The position numbers were made by a program, and so were the translations under genes. DNA of 64,000 bases from Physcomitrium patens (Eukaryota > Streptophyta > Bryopsida > Funariales > Funariaceae), in assembly GCF_000002425.4 (NCBI RefSeq), contig NC_037257.1, forward strand, positions 8,700,247 through 8,764,246, given 5' to 3'. The notes beneath the pieces are model-generated. The model was not told the origin of the DNA. It saw nothing but the letters and a program-made list of their open reading frames with translations, and searched no databases. Shown in pieces: positions 1-12,534 of the stretch (position 1 is its first letter; each line of letters opens with the position of its first letter).

Positions 1-539
1 TTCTTAAGTTTAGATCATTAAACCAACAATTAATTGTACTTAATAATCAGCTTTTAGATAAATTTTTTGTTTATGTCTTAATAAAGTATCATATGTTTAT
101 GAGTTTCTTACATTGGCAATTAAAATAAAAATCTTTACTCATTAATTCTTGACTTTATATAAGAGATTTGTTTTATAAATAATATAAATATTCTAATTAA
201 TATGATGGATTTTTAATCACTCTTATATACTCACAAATATAATTCTAATTTTAATGAATATTACAAAAAATTCTAATTATAAGAATAAAATTCTAATTTA
301 AAAAATAGCAAATAATATAAGATATAAATTAAAAATATTTTTTTGCTTCAATTACAAAATCCTAAGACATCATATTAAAAAAATAAATTACTTAAAATCA
401 AATAAAAAATAATCAAATAAAAAGTAATAAAAAAATAAATTAAATTTTATTTAAAATTAAAATAATTTAAAAAATAATTAATTATATATAGTATCTTTTT
501 TAATTTAAATAATAAATTATCTAAAATTAATTATCATTG
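1..539. other. AT-rich sequence without recognised gene
   Basis: This stretch is very AT-rich and made of short A- and T-runs. It may be the upstream part of the copia remnant that becomes readable from about 540, but no conserved domain could be read in it on either strand. Confidence 0.5.
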
Positions 540-1160
540 GTATATAAATATTAGTGCCATCCAACATATGTCTTATAATAAAGTACATTTTATAAATTGT
601 AATTAAAAGCCAAATGGTCTTTTAGATTATGTAAGTGATATTATTAACTATGCAATAAAAGGTCATAGGGATGTTGCAATAAAACTTCTCAATAATAAAA
701 GTAAAAGAAATATCTAATGCTTTACATATTCTTGGCCTCATTAAAAGCCTATTCCTAATAATATAATTTGACAAAGCTATTAGAAAGCTTAATACTAAAA
801 AATGAACTTTAAAAAAATAGTATTGGTGAAATATATTTACTACTTCTTTATTGAAAAATAATTTATATAAATTTGGTAGGACCAAAAAATTTAGTTCTAA
901 TATATTTGCTCTTTTTGCTTATCTACAATAGAATTTATTTTTGGTATTATTACTTAGGTCATCTTAATATAGAACAACTTTGTGAATTATTGAAATTACT
1001 CAATTTTAGTCTTCAAACAAAAAGATGTACTTAAAGTGCGAAAAAACACATTTCTAAAGAATCTAGTATTGTAAATTCTAAATAAGTGATAAAATTAGTT
1101 CTAAAGTAGAAATATAACTCATTGTTGATATTCTACTATAAATTTTTAAAGTAATTATAT
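540..1160 (+). pseudogene. Ty1/copia fossil: protease to pre-integrase part
   Basis: Plus-strand translation gives the copia protease neighbourhood (words like HMSYNK followed by a KGHRDVAIK-like stretch) and then the GAG-pre-integrase motif, read as LGHLNIEQLCELL around 950-1,000. The order protease then integrase N-terminus is the Ty1/copia order. The piece is old and broken in many places. No LTR was found for it. It overlaps in content with the copia remnant at 41.2-44.2 kb, since both cover the integrase zinc-finger area, so the two are probably different insertions. Confidence 0.6.
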
Positions 1161-1613
1161 TTTTCTAGCCTTTGGTATTTTTGGCTCTAGTTTTTTTTTT
1201 TTTTTTTTTTTTTTTTTTCCTTGGTCTCATAGATTTGATTGCATTGCCAATGCCAAGTTCCATGTTTTGGCTCTTTTCTTTGTGTTTTCTAAATGCTATA
1301 ATTTTATGAGATAAGTGAACTTCTGCTCTTTCTAGCTTGGTCTGATATGCATACAAGGTTGCTTATATTACATGCTAGAAAATTGGACTCTTCGATTATT
1401 AACAAAGAATTGGAAAGAAAATCCCCAATCAACAGAGCAATTCAAAACAAAAGCAATAGAAGAAGAAGGAGAAAAAAAGTAGTTGATTTGATGAGGATGA
1501 TAATGCCACACCTACTATAGAAAATCCTTAAGTTGACAAAGTCATGGATCTATTGGCTAATATAAAGAATGTTAAGAAAAAAAGGAGAATAATAAAAAAA
1601 AAATTATATCTAT

Positions 1614-1650
<37 letters not shown>

Positions 1651-2054
1651 AATGAAACATACTATTATATGCTATTGTTTGATGTTAATTGCTACATAGT
1701 CAAACATGAATGACATTAACTTCTACATATATGGAGATAAGACAATAAGTTGATAAGATAAGTTGTAGATTCAAAATTCTTGAACATAATCTTAATAAAA
1801 GAAGGTTTAGTGGCTCTTGATTTAGAAGGCTTTTTTTAGTTACAAGGTTTTTTTTAGCTTTGAATTTTATGATATGCTATGGATTATACGAATATTGGTT
1901 TATTGCTTTAAGTTGAAGATTCTCTTTGAGTAGAATCAATATTTTTGTGAAAATTATTGCTTATCTTCATGGTATTGTGGTTAGAATTTCTATTAATATA
2001 CTTCTAGTACTTTTCCTTCAATATTCTATGATTGAATACTACCACTGCTAGTGG
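1161..2054. other. Unassigned AT-rich stretch with T- and A-homopolymers
   Basis: This holds a T-run at about 1,191-1,218 and an A-run at about 1,617-1,649. Weak coding character is visible on the plus strand between them (around 1,376-1,600 a basic, Arg/Lys-rich stretch followed in another frame by an acidic one), but no family was recognised. It could be the decayed end of a transposon ORF. Confidence 0.4.
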
Positions 2055-3016
2055 TGTTGTATTATGCGTATTCTTGCTTAAGAATGCATTAGGCATCTAG
2101 TTGTAGAAGGTAAGTAGAAATGCAACATCAATCATATCAAGTGTAATAGAATCTTAAATAAACTTTAAATAATCCTTAATAATCCTAATCAAATTTTAAT
2201 CAATCCAAAATAAATTTAAAAGAAGTTATAAAAGAAACACAAAGAAATTCTAAATTAATCTAAAAAAAAAAAAACAAAAAAATCCTAAAAAAATATAAAA
2301 AAATATTTAAAGAAATAAAAATAAGATAAAATAAATATTAAAAATAGAAAATTTTAAATAAATTATAAATAATAATTTAAAAATACTAAAAATTGAAATC
2401 TTAATCAAATCTTAATTTAATCCTTATTAAAATCCCAATGATTTTTAATTCAATCCTAAGTCAAATCCTAATTGTAATTCTAATCAAAACCCTAATAAAT
2501 CTAAATCAAATCTTAGATCAAACCCTAATAAAATTTTAAATTCTAAACCAACCTCAATAAATCTTAGTAAAATCCTAATCAAATCTTAGACAAAATTAAG
2601 ACAAATTCTAATAAAATCTTAATAAAATCCTAAATCCTAACCAAATCCTAAATAAATCCAAAATCTTAAACAAGCCTTAATCAAATTTTAATCTCTAAAT
2701 TAATTTTAATTAATTTTAATTAATTCTTAAATCTTAAATAAATCTTAATAATCCTATAGTAGTTTAAATATTTAATAATTAATAATTGAACCATTGATTA
2801 TGACTTAAAATTTTCGTATCTTGTAACAACTAAGTAAGAAAGAAGCACAAAAATTTAAAAAAGATTGCACATATTAATAGTAAGCAAAGCTCTCAAAACC
2901 TCTCATTCATTGGCAGCCCTCCTTCTCTGATTTGAATGTTGATCTTTCAACAGTAATTTTTCTTTGAATTATTCAATCACTCCAAAAAATGGATTTTGTA
3001 TAGATATTTAAGTCTT
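2055..3016 (-). repeat. LTR piece related to element F, minus orientation, with decamer minisatellite
   Basis: The left end begins TGTTGTATTATGCG, the reverse complement of the LTR end seen at 11,171-11,184 (ATGTAATACGACA). Next to it is the same block found just inside the ends of the two solo LTRs in element A (Ttttatcttctataacc-like). This is followed by several hundred bases of degenerate AATCCTAATC repeats, the complement of the TTAGGATTTG arrays in those LTRs. The piece stops where the element D LTR begins, so D may have landed in it. I could not find its remainder beyond D's right end. Confidence 0.55.
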
Positions 3017-3021
3017 CATTG

Positions 3022-3557
3022 CTTTCATCAATTTTTTCTTCAATTCAATTAGTAGAGATATAAATTACAAATAAAAAAAATCTCAATATATTTTTGTAGA
3101 ACTCAAAAAGAATAGATATTCATTCAAAAGTAGTACAATATTAGATCTAAAATGTCCATTGTGAAAAAAAGAAAACTATTAATTCTTAAAACTAGTCTAA
3201 AAATAAAAAAGCTTTGAGAAGAATGAAGAAGGTTTTACTCTTACTTCCATATATACTATTTAATTAGGAGTTATAAGGTGATGTTTGATAGGACTTCTAA
3301 TACATGTTTAACTTGTAAGATAAGTTTTCTACATGAGCACCACAGTGCCAACTTGTGCCATAAGATTCTAATATATGTAACACGTGACCAACTTGTTGGG
3401 CAAGTTTCTGACCTACTAATCAATTACAAACACATATAAAGTCAAATTTGCATCTATGAAGCTTCTAAAAAGCTACACCATCAGATATTATCAAATCTAT
3501 CTTCATTTATTTTCTACTTAATATATCTTATTTAAGTAAATAAGTATGTTTGTGACA
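3022..3557 (-). repeat. Element D 3' LTR (left copy)
   Basis: On the minus strand this starts TGTCACAAACATA at 3,557. It aligns through the whole U3 with the LTRs of A and C: the AAGCTT palindrome region, the TATA-like tagtatatatgg block and the SNSTTCTTCA block. The far end, near 3,022, is set by weak similarity to the other LTR and by the CATTG repeat just outside it. Confidence 0.6.
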
Positions 3558-4430
3558 TTGTGTTGTCATACTATTGACTAATCTTCTTACTAATCAATAT
3601 CAATTTGACTTTTCTTCTACATTTTTTTCCTTACAATAGTATTTAGCAAAAATCATAATTGATTTGAAGAATTTGCTATATTTTGTTGTAGCCTCATATT
3701 GACATTGGCTATATGACAACAATATCATTAATCATATTTTATTACCTTCTTTTTTATTGAATGTAAAGCTAAAAATTTATCATTGATTTATATTTGTATT
3801 TTATTTTTATTTCTTCACTAATTACTCTTTTTATTATTCTTATAATATGGCATCTATCCATTTTTAGCTATTATTCATCTTATTTTTAGTAATATTTTTA
3901 TTTTGGAATAAATTGAAACTACAAAGTAATTGAAATTTTTATCTTTGATTAATACTATTGTCTTTTTATTATCATTTTTTATTCATGCTATTGATTACTT
4001 TTTCTTTGGATTGTATTATCATAGCTTTTCAACTTATCTTCAATGCCTTTTTTTTGATTCTTTTTTCTTTTTTATTTATGTTTTCTATTAATAACTATTT
4101 TCTAGAAATATAAGAACTTCATTTCCTTCACTATCCATAATATCTTTTCTTTTCACAAGTTGTAGTGTATGCATTAAGATTTAAAGCTTTTTATTATTAC
4201 TTTCTTATATTGGATCAAGGTGATCTTATGACTTGTCTTTGATTGTTGTGTCCAAATTCTCTTTTTTTGCTTGTTTGTATTTTTATATTAGTAGTCATTT
4301 TCTATTAGTTGAGAGACTTCTTTTCATTTATTATATCAAAGACAATAACTCAAAGGAAGATATGTAAATAAATGAAATAAATATCAAAGAGAGATAATAA
4401 AATGATAATATATATAATCTTGTACCTTCA
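3558..4430. other. AT-rich interval between D LTR and D pol
   Basis: T-rich on the plus strand. About 4,325-4,420 resembles the PBS-proximal end of the D 5' LTR (compare 38,990-39,045), an odd place for it. A minus-strand stretch at about 4,098-4,153 reads KRKDIMDSEGNEVLIFLE, which resembles KRKRKVGDERNEVFLLLE read on the minus strand at about 39,718-39,780. This suggests a shared decayed ORF of unknown nature. No other feature was seen. Confidence 0.4.
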
Positions 4431-4439
4431 TTGTTATAT

Positions 4440-6860
4440 GTAGTTCTAATAAAAGATTTATCAAATCTTTTGCTATAAGATTATCAACTTTTAAAAAATC
4501 AAAAATATTAAATCATGGATGTTAATTATAATTAGTATAGAAAGGTATTTTATGAATAGAAGAATTTATCATATTATTATAAGAAAATTATATAAATGGA
4601 AAAAAATTTGATCAATCATCTTGATAGTAGTTGATAGTACATTGCAAATACTATTCTAAAACTTGATTCATCTATCCTATTTTTCCATCAATTTGAAGAT
4701 AAAAAGTCAAAGATAATTTTATATCCACCTTCAAAAATGGTTTTTAAAATCTTCATACAAATTGGATTCTTCTATCAGATATAATATTCTTTAGAAATCC
4801 ATGATAATAATAGATATTATCAAAAAATAGTTTAGTTATTTTTTTATTAGTGATAAGTTTTGTACATAGTACAAAATATGCCATCTTAGTAAAACAATCT
4901 ATTATTATAAATATAGAATCATATAAACTTGAAGTTAGATGATTCATGATAAAATCTATAGAAACAAAAGACTATAGTCATTATAATATAGATACTAGCT
5001 ATAAAATTCCATAAGGTTGATAACAAGGAATTTTTGATCTTGAATAAATATCACATGATTATATAAAGTCTTAGATTGCCTTCTATATTTGAGACCACCA
5101 AAATCTTTGGATATTAGTTCTAAAGTCTTGTTGTATCCAAAATGTCATGTTGCTAGGAAGTCATGAGAAGCTTAAAGAAGACATAATTATTACTCTTCAA
5201 AATAGAATAGATTTTTAAAAATTCAAACTTGAAAGTATAATGAGATTTTGAAGAATTATTTTTAATATCATGAACAAGTGAATCAAAAGACATACTTGAT
5301 TGAACTTACTTAAAAAATATTGAATTAATAATTAAGATATATTTTATTTTTTAATGATGAAATTATTTTGACTTCAAGAAAATTATCCATTATTAATCAA
5401 AAGTTGCATTTCTTTCTTTTGGTATAAGATAAGAATATCTAAAAAATATATTTGAAAAATCATATTATTTTCTTAATTGATTAATAATCTTAAATTCAAA
5501 TCTTGACAATGACATATTCTAATAAGCTTGGTGATGATTCAAAATACATGCTAATATAAAATACTCAAGGTTCTTGTGACCTATATATATAGTGATAAGG
5601 TTAGAAGTACATTCGTCATAATGGCGCCATTATTGAAATGAATCTATAGTTATAAGATTTTTTTTTTATTATTGTGGATCTTATAATTGATCTATACTGT
5701 TGAAATATTTTTTGAATGAAAAGCTTTTAGATAAAGTTTATCATCTACTCCCATTTACGATAATATAACACCTTAAATAAAATCCAATATATTTATTTCC
5801 ATATAGAATGGCTTGAAAGAGTCAACACAATATAAGATTGATGCAGAAACAAAAACTTTCTTCAAAGCTTCAAATATTGTTCATACTTTTTGATTCTATA
5901 TAAGATTGCCTTTACAAGTCAAATGTGTAAGTAGAGTTACAACTTAAGAAAAGTACATAATAAAGATCTAATAGTAATTAATTAATTTCAATAAATATCA
6001 AATATCTTTTATTTTTTTTAGAATCTTTTAATCATAATAGTTTAAATTTTCTTAAAATTTATCATGAGTCCATCATTTAAAATGATATATCATAAAAAGT
6101 CAATTTTGATAGTGTAAAATACATACTTTTTGATCTTGATATATATATGTCTTGCATCTCTTAATTTTTGTAATATATAACAAACATGAAGTTCATATTT
6201 TTTTTTTTTATATTTTTAGAGTAGATTAAGATATTTTTTAGATAAAAAATAATAAAATCATCCAAAAATTCTAAAAAGACATCATTCATTAGATGTTGAA
6301 AAGTTGTTAGTCTATTTGTGAGTTCAAAAGATATGACATTATATTTAAAATATCCATGCTTGGTTCAAAATGCAATCTTTCATTCATCTCCTTTTTTGAT
6401 GTATACTAGATTATATGCTCTTTATAAATCTATTTTTTTATAGATCTTGATTTGATTCAATTGAGCAAAAAGTTCAAATTTCAAAGGTAGAGGATACCTA
6501 TTCTTGATGGTGATCTTATTGAATCTTTGATAATCAACATATATCTACAATGATCTATTTTTTTTCTACACAAATAAGATTAAAGCACTTGCTAGAGATT
6601 TGAAATGGCATATGATATTCTTGATCATACTTTCTTTAATATGTTTTTTTGAATTTAACTAATTCATTTTGTGATAAATTATAGATTTTTTTCAAATGGT
6701 AGTTAATCTCTTTCTTGAAGACAAATTGGACAATCACCAAAGTGATGTTCCAAAAAAAATGGACAACCATCTATAATTTCTATATGAATAAATTTAATTT
6801 TTTTTACTAAAGATATCTTATATCTTTTAACAAATTCTTCACTTAAGTAATAAGTTGAGG
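4440..6860 (-). pseudogene. Element D pol remnant (RT, RNase H, integrase)
   Basis: Minus-strand translation shows the integrase core words SLYDSIFIIIDCFTKMAYFV at 4,753-4,947, matching the same part of C ([18 protein letters not shown]). It continues to the right into RNase H and reverse transcriptase, with protease at the junction with element A. This is a fossil with many breaks. Confidence 0.7.
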
Positions 6861-7383
6861 TATCATGGATGTATACATGTAAATCAATAATTATCTATAT
6901 GATTAGATAAAAGTAGATAAAAGTAGATTAATTCCATAATATCTTCTATTGAAGCTTTTTAAAAGCTTCATAGATGCTGTTTTGACTTTATAGGTGTCTA
7001 TAATTGAATTTTCATATTAAAAATATGGTCAATAAGTTAGCTATGTGCCACACATGTTGATAGCTTGAAGAACAAGATAACTATGTAAGCGACACATAAA
7101 AAACTTGCCTTGTAATATAGGCATGTATCCTATAAAGTCAACACATATTAGAGGTCCTATAGAATATTGCCATGTAACTCCTAATTAGATAGTATATATA
7201 GAGACAAGAGTGAAGCACTCTTCACTCTTATTAATTCTTTTCTTGCTTCTAATTTAGATTCAAGAATCTCTAATTTTCTTATTTTTTAGCAAATAGCCAT
7301 TTTAGTTTCCTTTTAATATATATATTTTTTAATTTCTATTTTTTTATATTTATTTATTTACTTTTATTAATTTCTTGTGCCTG
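6861..7383 (+). repeat. Element A 5' LTR
   Basis: Starts TATCATGGATG where the 3' copy has TGTCTTGGACA. It has a near-palindrome at 6,950-6,970 built on GAAGCTTT/AAAAGCTTC and a TATA-like tagtatatatagag at about 7,190. The 3' boundary is approximate. Confidence 0.75.
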
Positions 7384-7589
7384 AAAAATTAATAAAAATA
7401 TACTTATAATATTAGAGCTTTATCTTTTCTTGATTAAGAGTAGATTATTTTTTTTTTCTTGATAAGACATAAGCATATTAAAAGTTATAGATTACCTTCT
7501 TTTAAACTAATATTATTCTTAGTATCTTCTTTATTCTCAAGTCCTCTCTTTTGCTTGACTTTAGTAATATTAAGCATTTTTTTTTTCTT

Positions 7590-9540
7590 TTAAGTATTAT
7601 TATGACAGAGCTTATTGAAATGAAGAATACAATGGTACAAAAATAAGAATAATTGAAGGAGTCAATGCTTGCAATACATCAATTCAGTGTATCACTATAA
7701 GGAATAACAAGAATGGAAAGAAGTGAAGATATTGATATAATTGGAGCAGCTTCAATATTTGCACCAAATCATATCCCTTCTCCTACAACAGAACATCTTT
7801 TCGACAATAAAAAACTAAGAGTTGCATTGCATGAGAAGTTTGATGGCAAAAGATGTAAGTTTTAAGGATTTATTAATCAAGTACAACTTATGATTGAAAT
7901 TCAATGTCAAAGCTATCCAACTCCAAGATCACAAGTTAAATTCATTCGTACACTTCTTTCAGGTTCAACATTATCGTAGTTTTCATCTTTATTTGAAGAA
8001 TGAGATCCAATATTAGATAATTTAGAGACTTTTTTGGTATATTTTTGATCCATATATGAAAAACATGATACAATTTATGTTACAACCAATAAGATCTATA
8101 TTTTTCAACAAGGCAATTGATCCATAATATTATATGCTTTACAATTTTGACAACTTACAATTAATATCAAGTAAAATAATACTGCACTTATTAGCCAATT
8201 TTTTTATGGATTATAATATGAGATAAATAAATTGATGCTCAATTTACTTTATCTTCAAACATTCAGTTAAGCAATTCACTTTGCTGTGAAGTGTGACAAT
8301 CAATTTTTTGAATTTTGATTTGAGAGTTGGATAAGTGAGCCTCAATGTTATTATAATTCAATGGCAATACCAATGCCTCCTCAACACATACATTTAGAAG
8401 TAGAGGATATGCAAATTGATGTGGTACATTTTAAACCTCTTACTGAGCATAAAAAAAAAAAATCATTGCCATTAAGAAAGATTGTGCTTATATTATAGAG
8501 AACCTATACATACTACTCAATATTATCCAAAAAAGCAACACAATTATGAAATGAGGAGTATAAATGTCAAAAAAGATAATATATCAAAAAACAAGTTTGT
8601 CTAACTACAATAGGAACCATATGGCTGAAGCTTTATATAATACCTAATGAAGGTCCTATTCTCTCCTCAGACCTTTTTTCTTATTTTATATTAAATATTA
8701 TTTTAGGACCTAAATATTATAAAGCTTCTACCTTCTAAGATTTAGGAGGCTTAACAAATATTTTTGATAAAGAATTTGCTAAAAGACTTAGAATACCTTT
8801 AGTGAAGAAAACTAAACTTGTTCATGTAGAAGTCATAGATGGTCATCCATTGTCTTCTAGAGATATTATTCACAAAAAATTTCCTATAAAAGTAATAATC
8901 TATGGTCATAATAGCTTTGTGGTATTTAATATCATTAGATTTTCTTCTAATCCAATCATTTTAAGCTTATCATGGTTAAAAAAATACAAACTTTAAGTAG
9001 ATTAGATTTCTTATATTTTCAAATTTTTTAAAAGTATAATTAATTATACATTCTTAATTATACTTAAGTATAATTAAGTATACATTCTTGATCACTTGAA
9101 TCAAGCTAAGATCTATACAAAAATAGAACTATGACGAGCATACAATCTGATACACATCAAAAAAGAAAATGAATGGAATACTACATTTTGAACTTGGTAT
9201 AGATAATTTGAATATAATGTCATGCCTTTTAGACTTACAAATGTACCAACAGTTTTAAATATTTTATGAATGATATTTTTTAAGAGTCTTTGGATGATTT
9301 TATTGTCAGTTATCTAGACAACATTTTAATCTACTCTAAGAACACAGAAGAATATAAACTTCATGTTTGTCATGTATTACAAAAATTAAAAGATATGAGA
9401 TTCTATATTAAGATAAAAAAGTATGTATTCTACACTATTCAAGTTGACTTCTTAGATTACATTATTTCAAATGATAGACTTATGATGGATCCTAAGAAAG
9501 TTCAAACTATTAATGATTGAAAGATCTAAAAAATGATTTG
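7590..9540 (+). pseudogene. Element A gag-protease-RT remnant
   Basis: The gag start region reads MTELIEMKNTMVQ around 7,600 and matches D gag at 38.5-38.8 kb on the other strand. A zinc-knuckle-like segment follows near 8.45-8.55 kb, then protease near 8.7-9.0 kb (VKKTKLVHVEVIDGHPLSS, as in C). The RT box with LDNILIYSKN is at 9,290-9,520. It is broken in several places. Confidence 0.75.
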
Positions 9541-9953
9541 AGATGTCTAATGTTTTTTGGGATTTGCTACCTACTATTGGATCTTTATCAAGAACTTCTT
9601 TCAAGTTGCAGCTCCATTCATACGTTTGACTTGTAAAGACAAACTTCAGTAGAATCAAGAAAAAAAAAGTAACATTTGAAGCTTTAAAGATAATCTTTTT
9701 TTTGTACTAATCTTGTATCACATTGACTTTTTTAAAGCATTCTTTATGGAAAAAAAACATCAAACTTTTCTTTTAATGTCATATTAGCACAAATGGGAAT
9801 AGATGATAAAATTTACCTAATAGCTTTTCATTCCAAAAACTTTTCAGCAGCCGAGATTAACTATGAAATCTACAACAAAGAGCTTCTTATAATTGTGGAT
9901 TCTTTTTAAGAATGGCATTATTATCTAGAAGGCACTTCTAGTCCAGTCACTAT

Positions 9954-11184
9954 TGTTGTGATGTAAAATGACTATTAGATGAAAAGGTGAAAAAAATATC
10001 ATTTTTTGAAGATCTTATTTTAAATATATTATAATAAATTATCTTAAAAAAATAGATAATAGTGAAGGGATAGAAAAATTAAAGGTGCTAATATTTCTTT
10101 TTTACAAAATAGGCTTCTATTCACTTATAGAACCACAAATAGATCAAAATAAGGTAGATTAGAAAAATAAATAATATAAGCACCTTTGAAAAGAAATTAA
10201 TAGTAGTTTCTATTTAAAATTATCTAGAAAAACTAGATATTGATATTTGAAGAGGCCGCTTATGAATCATGGTCAAAATCAGACCCTAAGATAGAAAACG
10301 AAGCCTCGACAATAATTTTGGGATACTTTAGTAGATCAAAGAATGGAATTAAAGAGCTAACTTCATGAAGTTTCTTTGAGCATTGATTTGAGGGTGATTT
10401 GGATTTGTATGGACTTTTATATATATGAAAAATTTTAGATCAATTGAATGGTTTAATAAGAAGATATTTATACTAAAAATTTAACATTTAGATTAGAAAA
10501 GGAGGCTGACCAACATTCGAGAAAATATTAGATTTGATCTTCTTAGTGAATTCGATCTTCAAAAATTTTGTGCTTGTTTTCAACTTAATTATTAAGAGAT
10601 GTACAAAATTTGAGTTAAAATCAATAGTTCATTCATTAGTTATTGAGGTTTAAATCTGTTGTAAGAATTACTAGGATTTGTTTAGAGTTTATTTAGGATT
10701 TATTTAAAGTTTGGTTAGGATTTAATTAGAATTTTTTTAGGATTTTATTAGGATTTAGTTAAGATTTGTCTAGAATTTGATTAGAGTTTGGTTAGGATTT
10801 TTTAGGATTTGAGTAGGATTTATGTAGGATTTGGTTAGGATTTGACAAGGATTTGACTAGAATTTGATTAGATTTTGACTAGGATTTAATTGAGGTTTCT
10901 ATTTTAATATTTTATTAAGGTTTTTATTTTAGTATATTTTTAAATTTCTTTGTTATTTCTTTATGATTCTTTAAAGGACCTCTAAGAATACTTTGTGTTT
11001 TTTATACAATTCCTTTGAAATTTTGATTGAATTTAATTGATGTTTGATTATATTTTCTAATCTTTAATTTTAATTTATTTAAGAATTTATTAGAGTTTTT
11101 AGGACTTGTTGTTGCAATTTTCCTTTTATCTTCTATAACCAGGTGCTTAGTGAATTCTCAAGCCAAACGCCATGTAATACGACA
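9954..11184 (+). repeat. Solo LTR of an F-related family inside A RNase H
   Basis: Element A's RNase H similarity to element C stops at about 9,953 and resumes at about 11,185. The 1.23-kb insert starts TGTTGTGATGTAA and ends AATACGACA, inverted tips of the kind seen on element F's LTR (TGTCGTGTTG...AATACGACA). There is no coding content. The body matches the insert at 12,535-14,117 and includes a degenerate TTAGGATTTG array (about 10,660-10,900). It is a solo LTR left by LTR-LTR recombination. A clean target duplication could not be read. Confidence 0.7.
10660..10900 (+). repeat. Degenerate decamer minisatellite TTAGGATTTG
   Basis: About 20 imperfect head-to-tail units of (T)TAGGATTTG with variants TTAGAATTTG and TAAGATTTG. 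It is internal to the solo LTR. The same array type occurs at 13,565-13,920 and, inverted, at about 2,140-2,740. Confidence 0.75.
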
Positions 11185-11459
11185 TCGTATATAAAAATCA
11201 CAAGAATCTTGAATACTTTATGTCAATATGAGTGTTGATTCATCACCAAGTCCATTGGAACATGTCTTGATCAAGATTTGAATTTAAGATCACATATCGA
11301 CTTGAAAAATAATAAGGTTTGTCAGACACTTTTTTTAGACATTCTTATCTTACATCGAAATAAAGAGATGTATCTTTTGATCAATAAAGAACAATTCTCT
11401 TGGAGCTTGAGTATTTTCATCTTTGAATAATGAAATCAACATTGAATGTTGATTCAACC

Positions 11460-12480
11460 TTTATCATATAAATTCAATCAAGTATGTCTTTTGATTCTCT
11501 TATTTATGATATCAAGAATTCTTCTTTTAAGTCTTATGATGCTTCCAAATTCGAATTAAAAAAAAACCTATTCTATTTCAAAAGATGCTTATATGTTCCA
11601 AAAAGAGAAGCATGTTTATTTGTTCTTCAAGTACGCCATGATTTTCCAACAATTGGTCATTTTGAATACAATTAAACTTTAGAACTGATATCTAAAGATT
11701 TTTCATAGCTGCAAATATGAAAGGAAGTCAAAGATTTTGTTCAATCATGTGATGTTTGCTTAAGATCAAAAATTCTTTGTCATCAACCTTAAGAACTTCT
11801 TCAGCCATTATCTATTCTAAAACAACCATGGTCTTCTAATTCTATGGATTTTATTATAGATCTTATAGTCTCATGTTTGTATGATTCTATATTTGTAATA
11901 GTAGATCATTTTACAAAGATGTCACATTTTGTATTATATACAAAATCTATTATAGGTGAAGAAATAGTCAAGCTTTTTCTTGACAATATCTATCAATATC
12001 ATAGATTCTCTAAAGATATTATATTAGATAGGGAGACTCAATTCATATTAAGATTTTAGAGAATATTTTTTAAGATTCTAAAGATAGACATGAAGCCATC
12101 TTCGACCTTTCATCCTTAAATTGATAGACAGATGAAATGTATAAATTAAGTTTTGGAGTAATACTTAAGATGTACCATCAATTATCAATAAGATGATTGG
12201 AGAATCTTCTTGTCATTGGAAAAATTTGCTTATAATAATAAGATGCATTCTTTTATGTAATAAATACCTTTCTTTTCTAATTATGGTTATCATCTATAAT
12301 TTGATATTTTTAACTTTTTAAAAGTTTATAATCCTGCAACAAAAGATTTAGCAAATCATTTATTTAAGCTACATACAACAATCAAAGAGCAATTAAAAGA
12401 AGCTCAAGAATGACAAAAGATCAATGCGGATGCCTATCAAAAAGAACAACCATAATTTAATATATATGACAAAGTATAGC
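11460..12480 (+). pseudogene. Element A integrase remnant
   Basis: Integrase HHCC neighbourhood (LQVRHDFPTIGHFEYN at 11,484-11,675), then the catalytic core (MDFIIDLIVSCLYDSIFVI at 11,844-12,059, with IILDRETQF). It is colinear with C 34.43-35.45 kb. Fossil. Confidence 0.75.
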
Positions 12481-12534
12481 TATTTCGTCAAAATATCAAG
12501 ACTACTTGTTGTTGTGATAAGTTGGACTACCATT

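Noticed and set aside
1165-1356. Small lysine-rich protein on the minus strand
   Set aside because: The poly-Lys tail is just the translation of the T-run at 1,191-1,218; no homology recognised.
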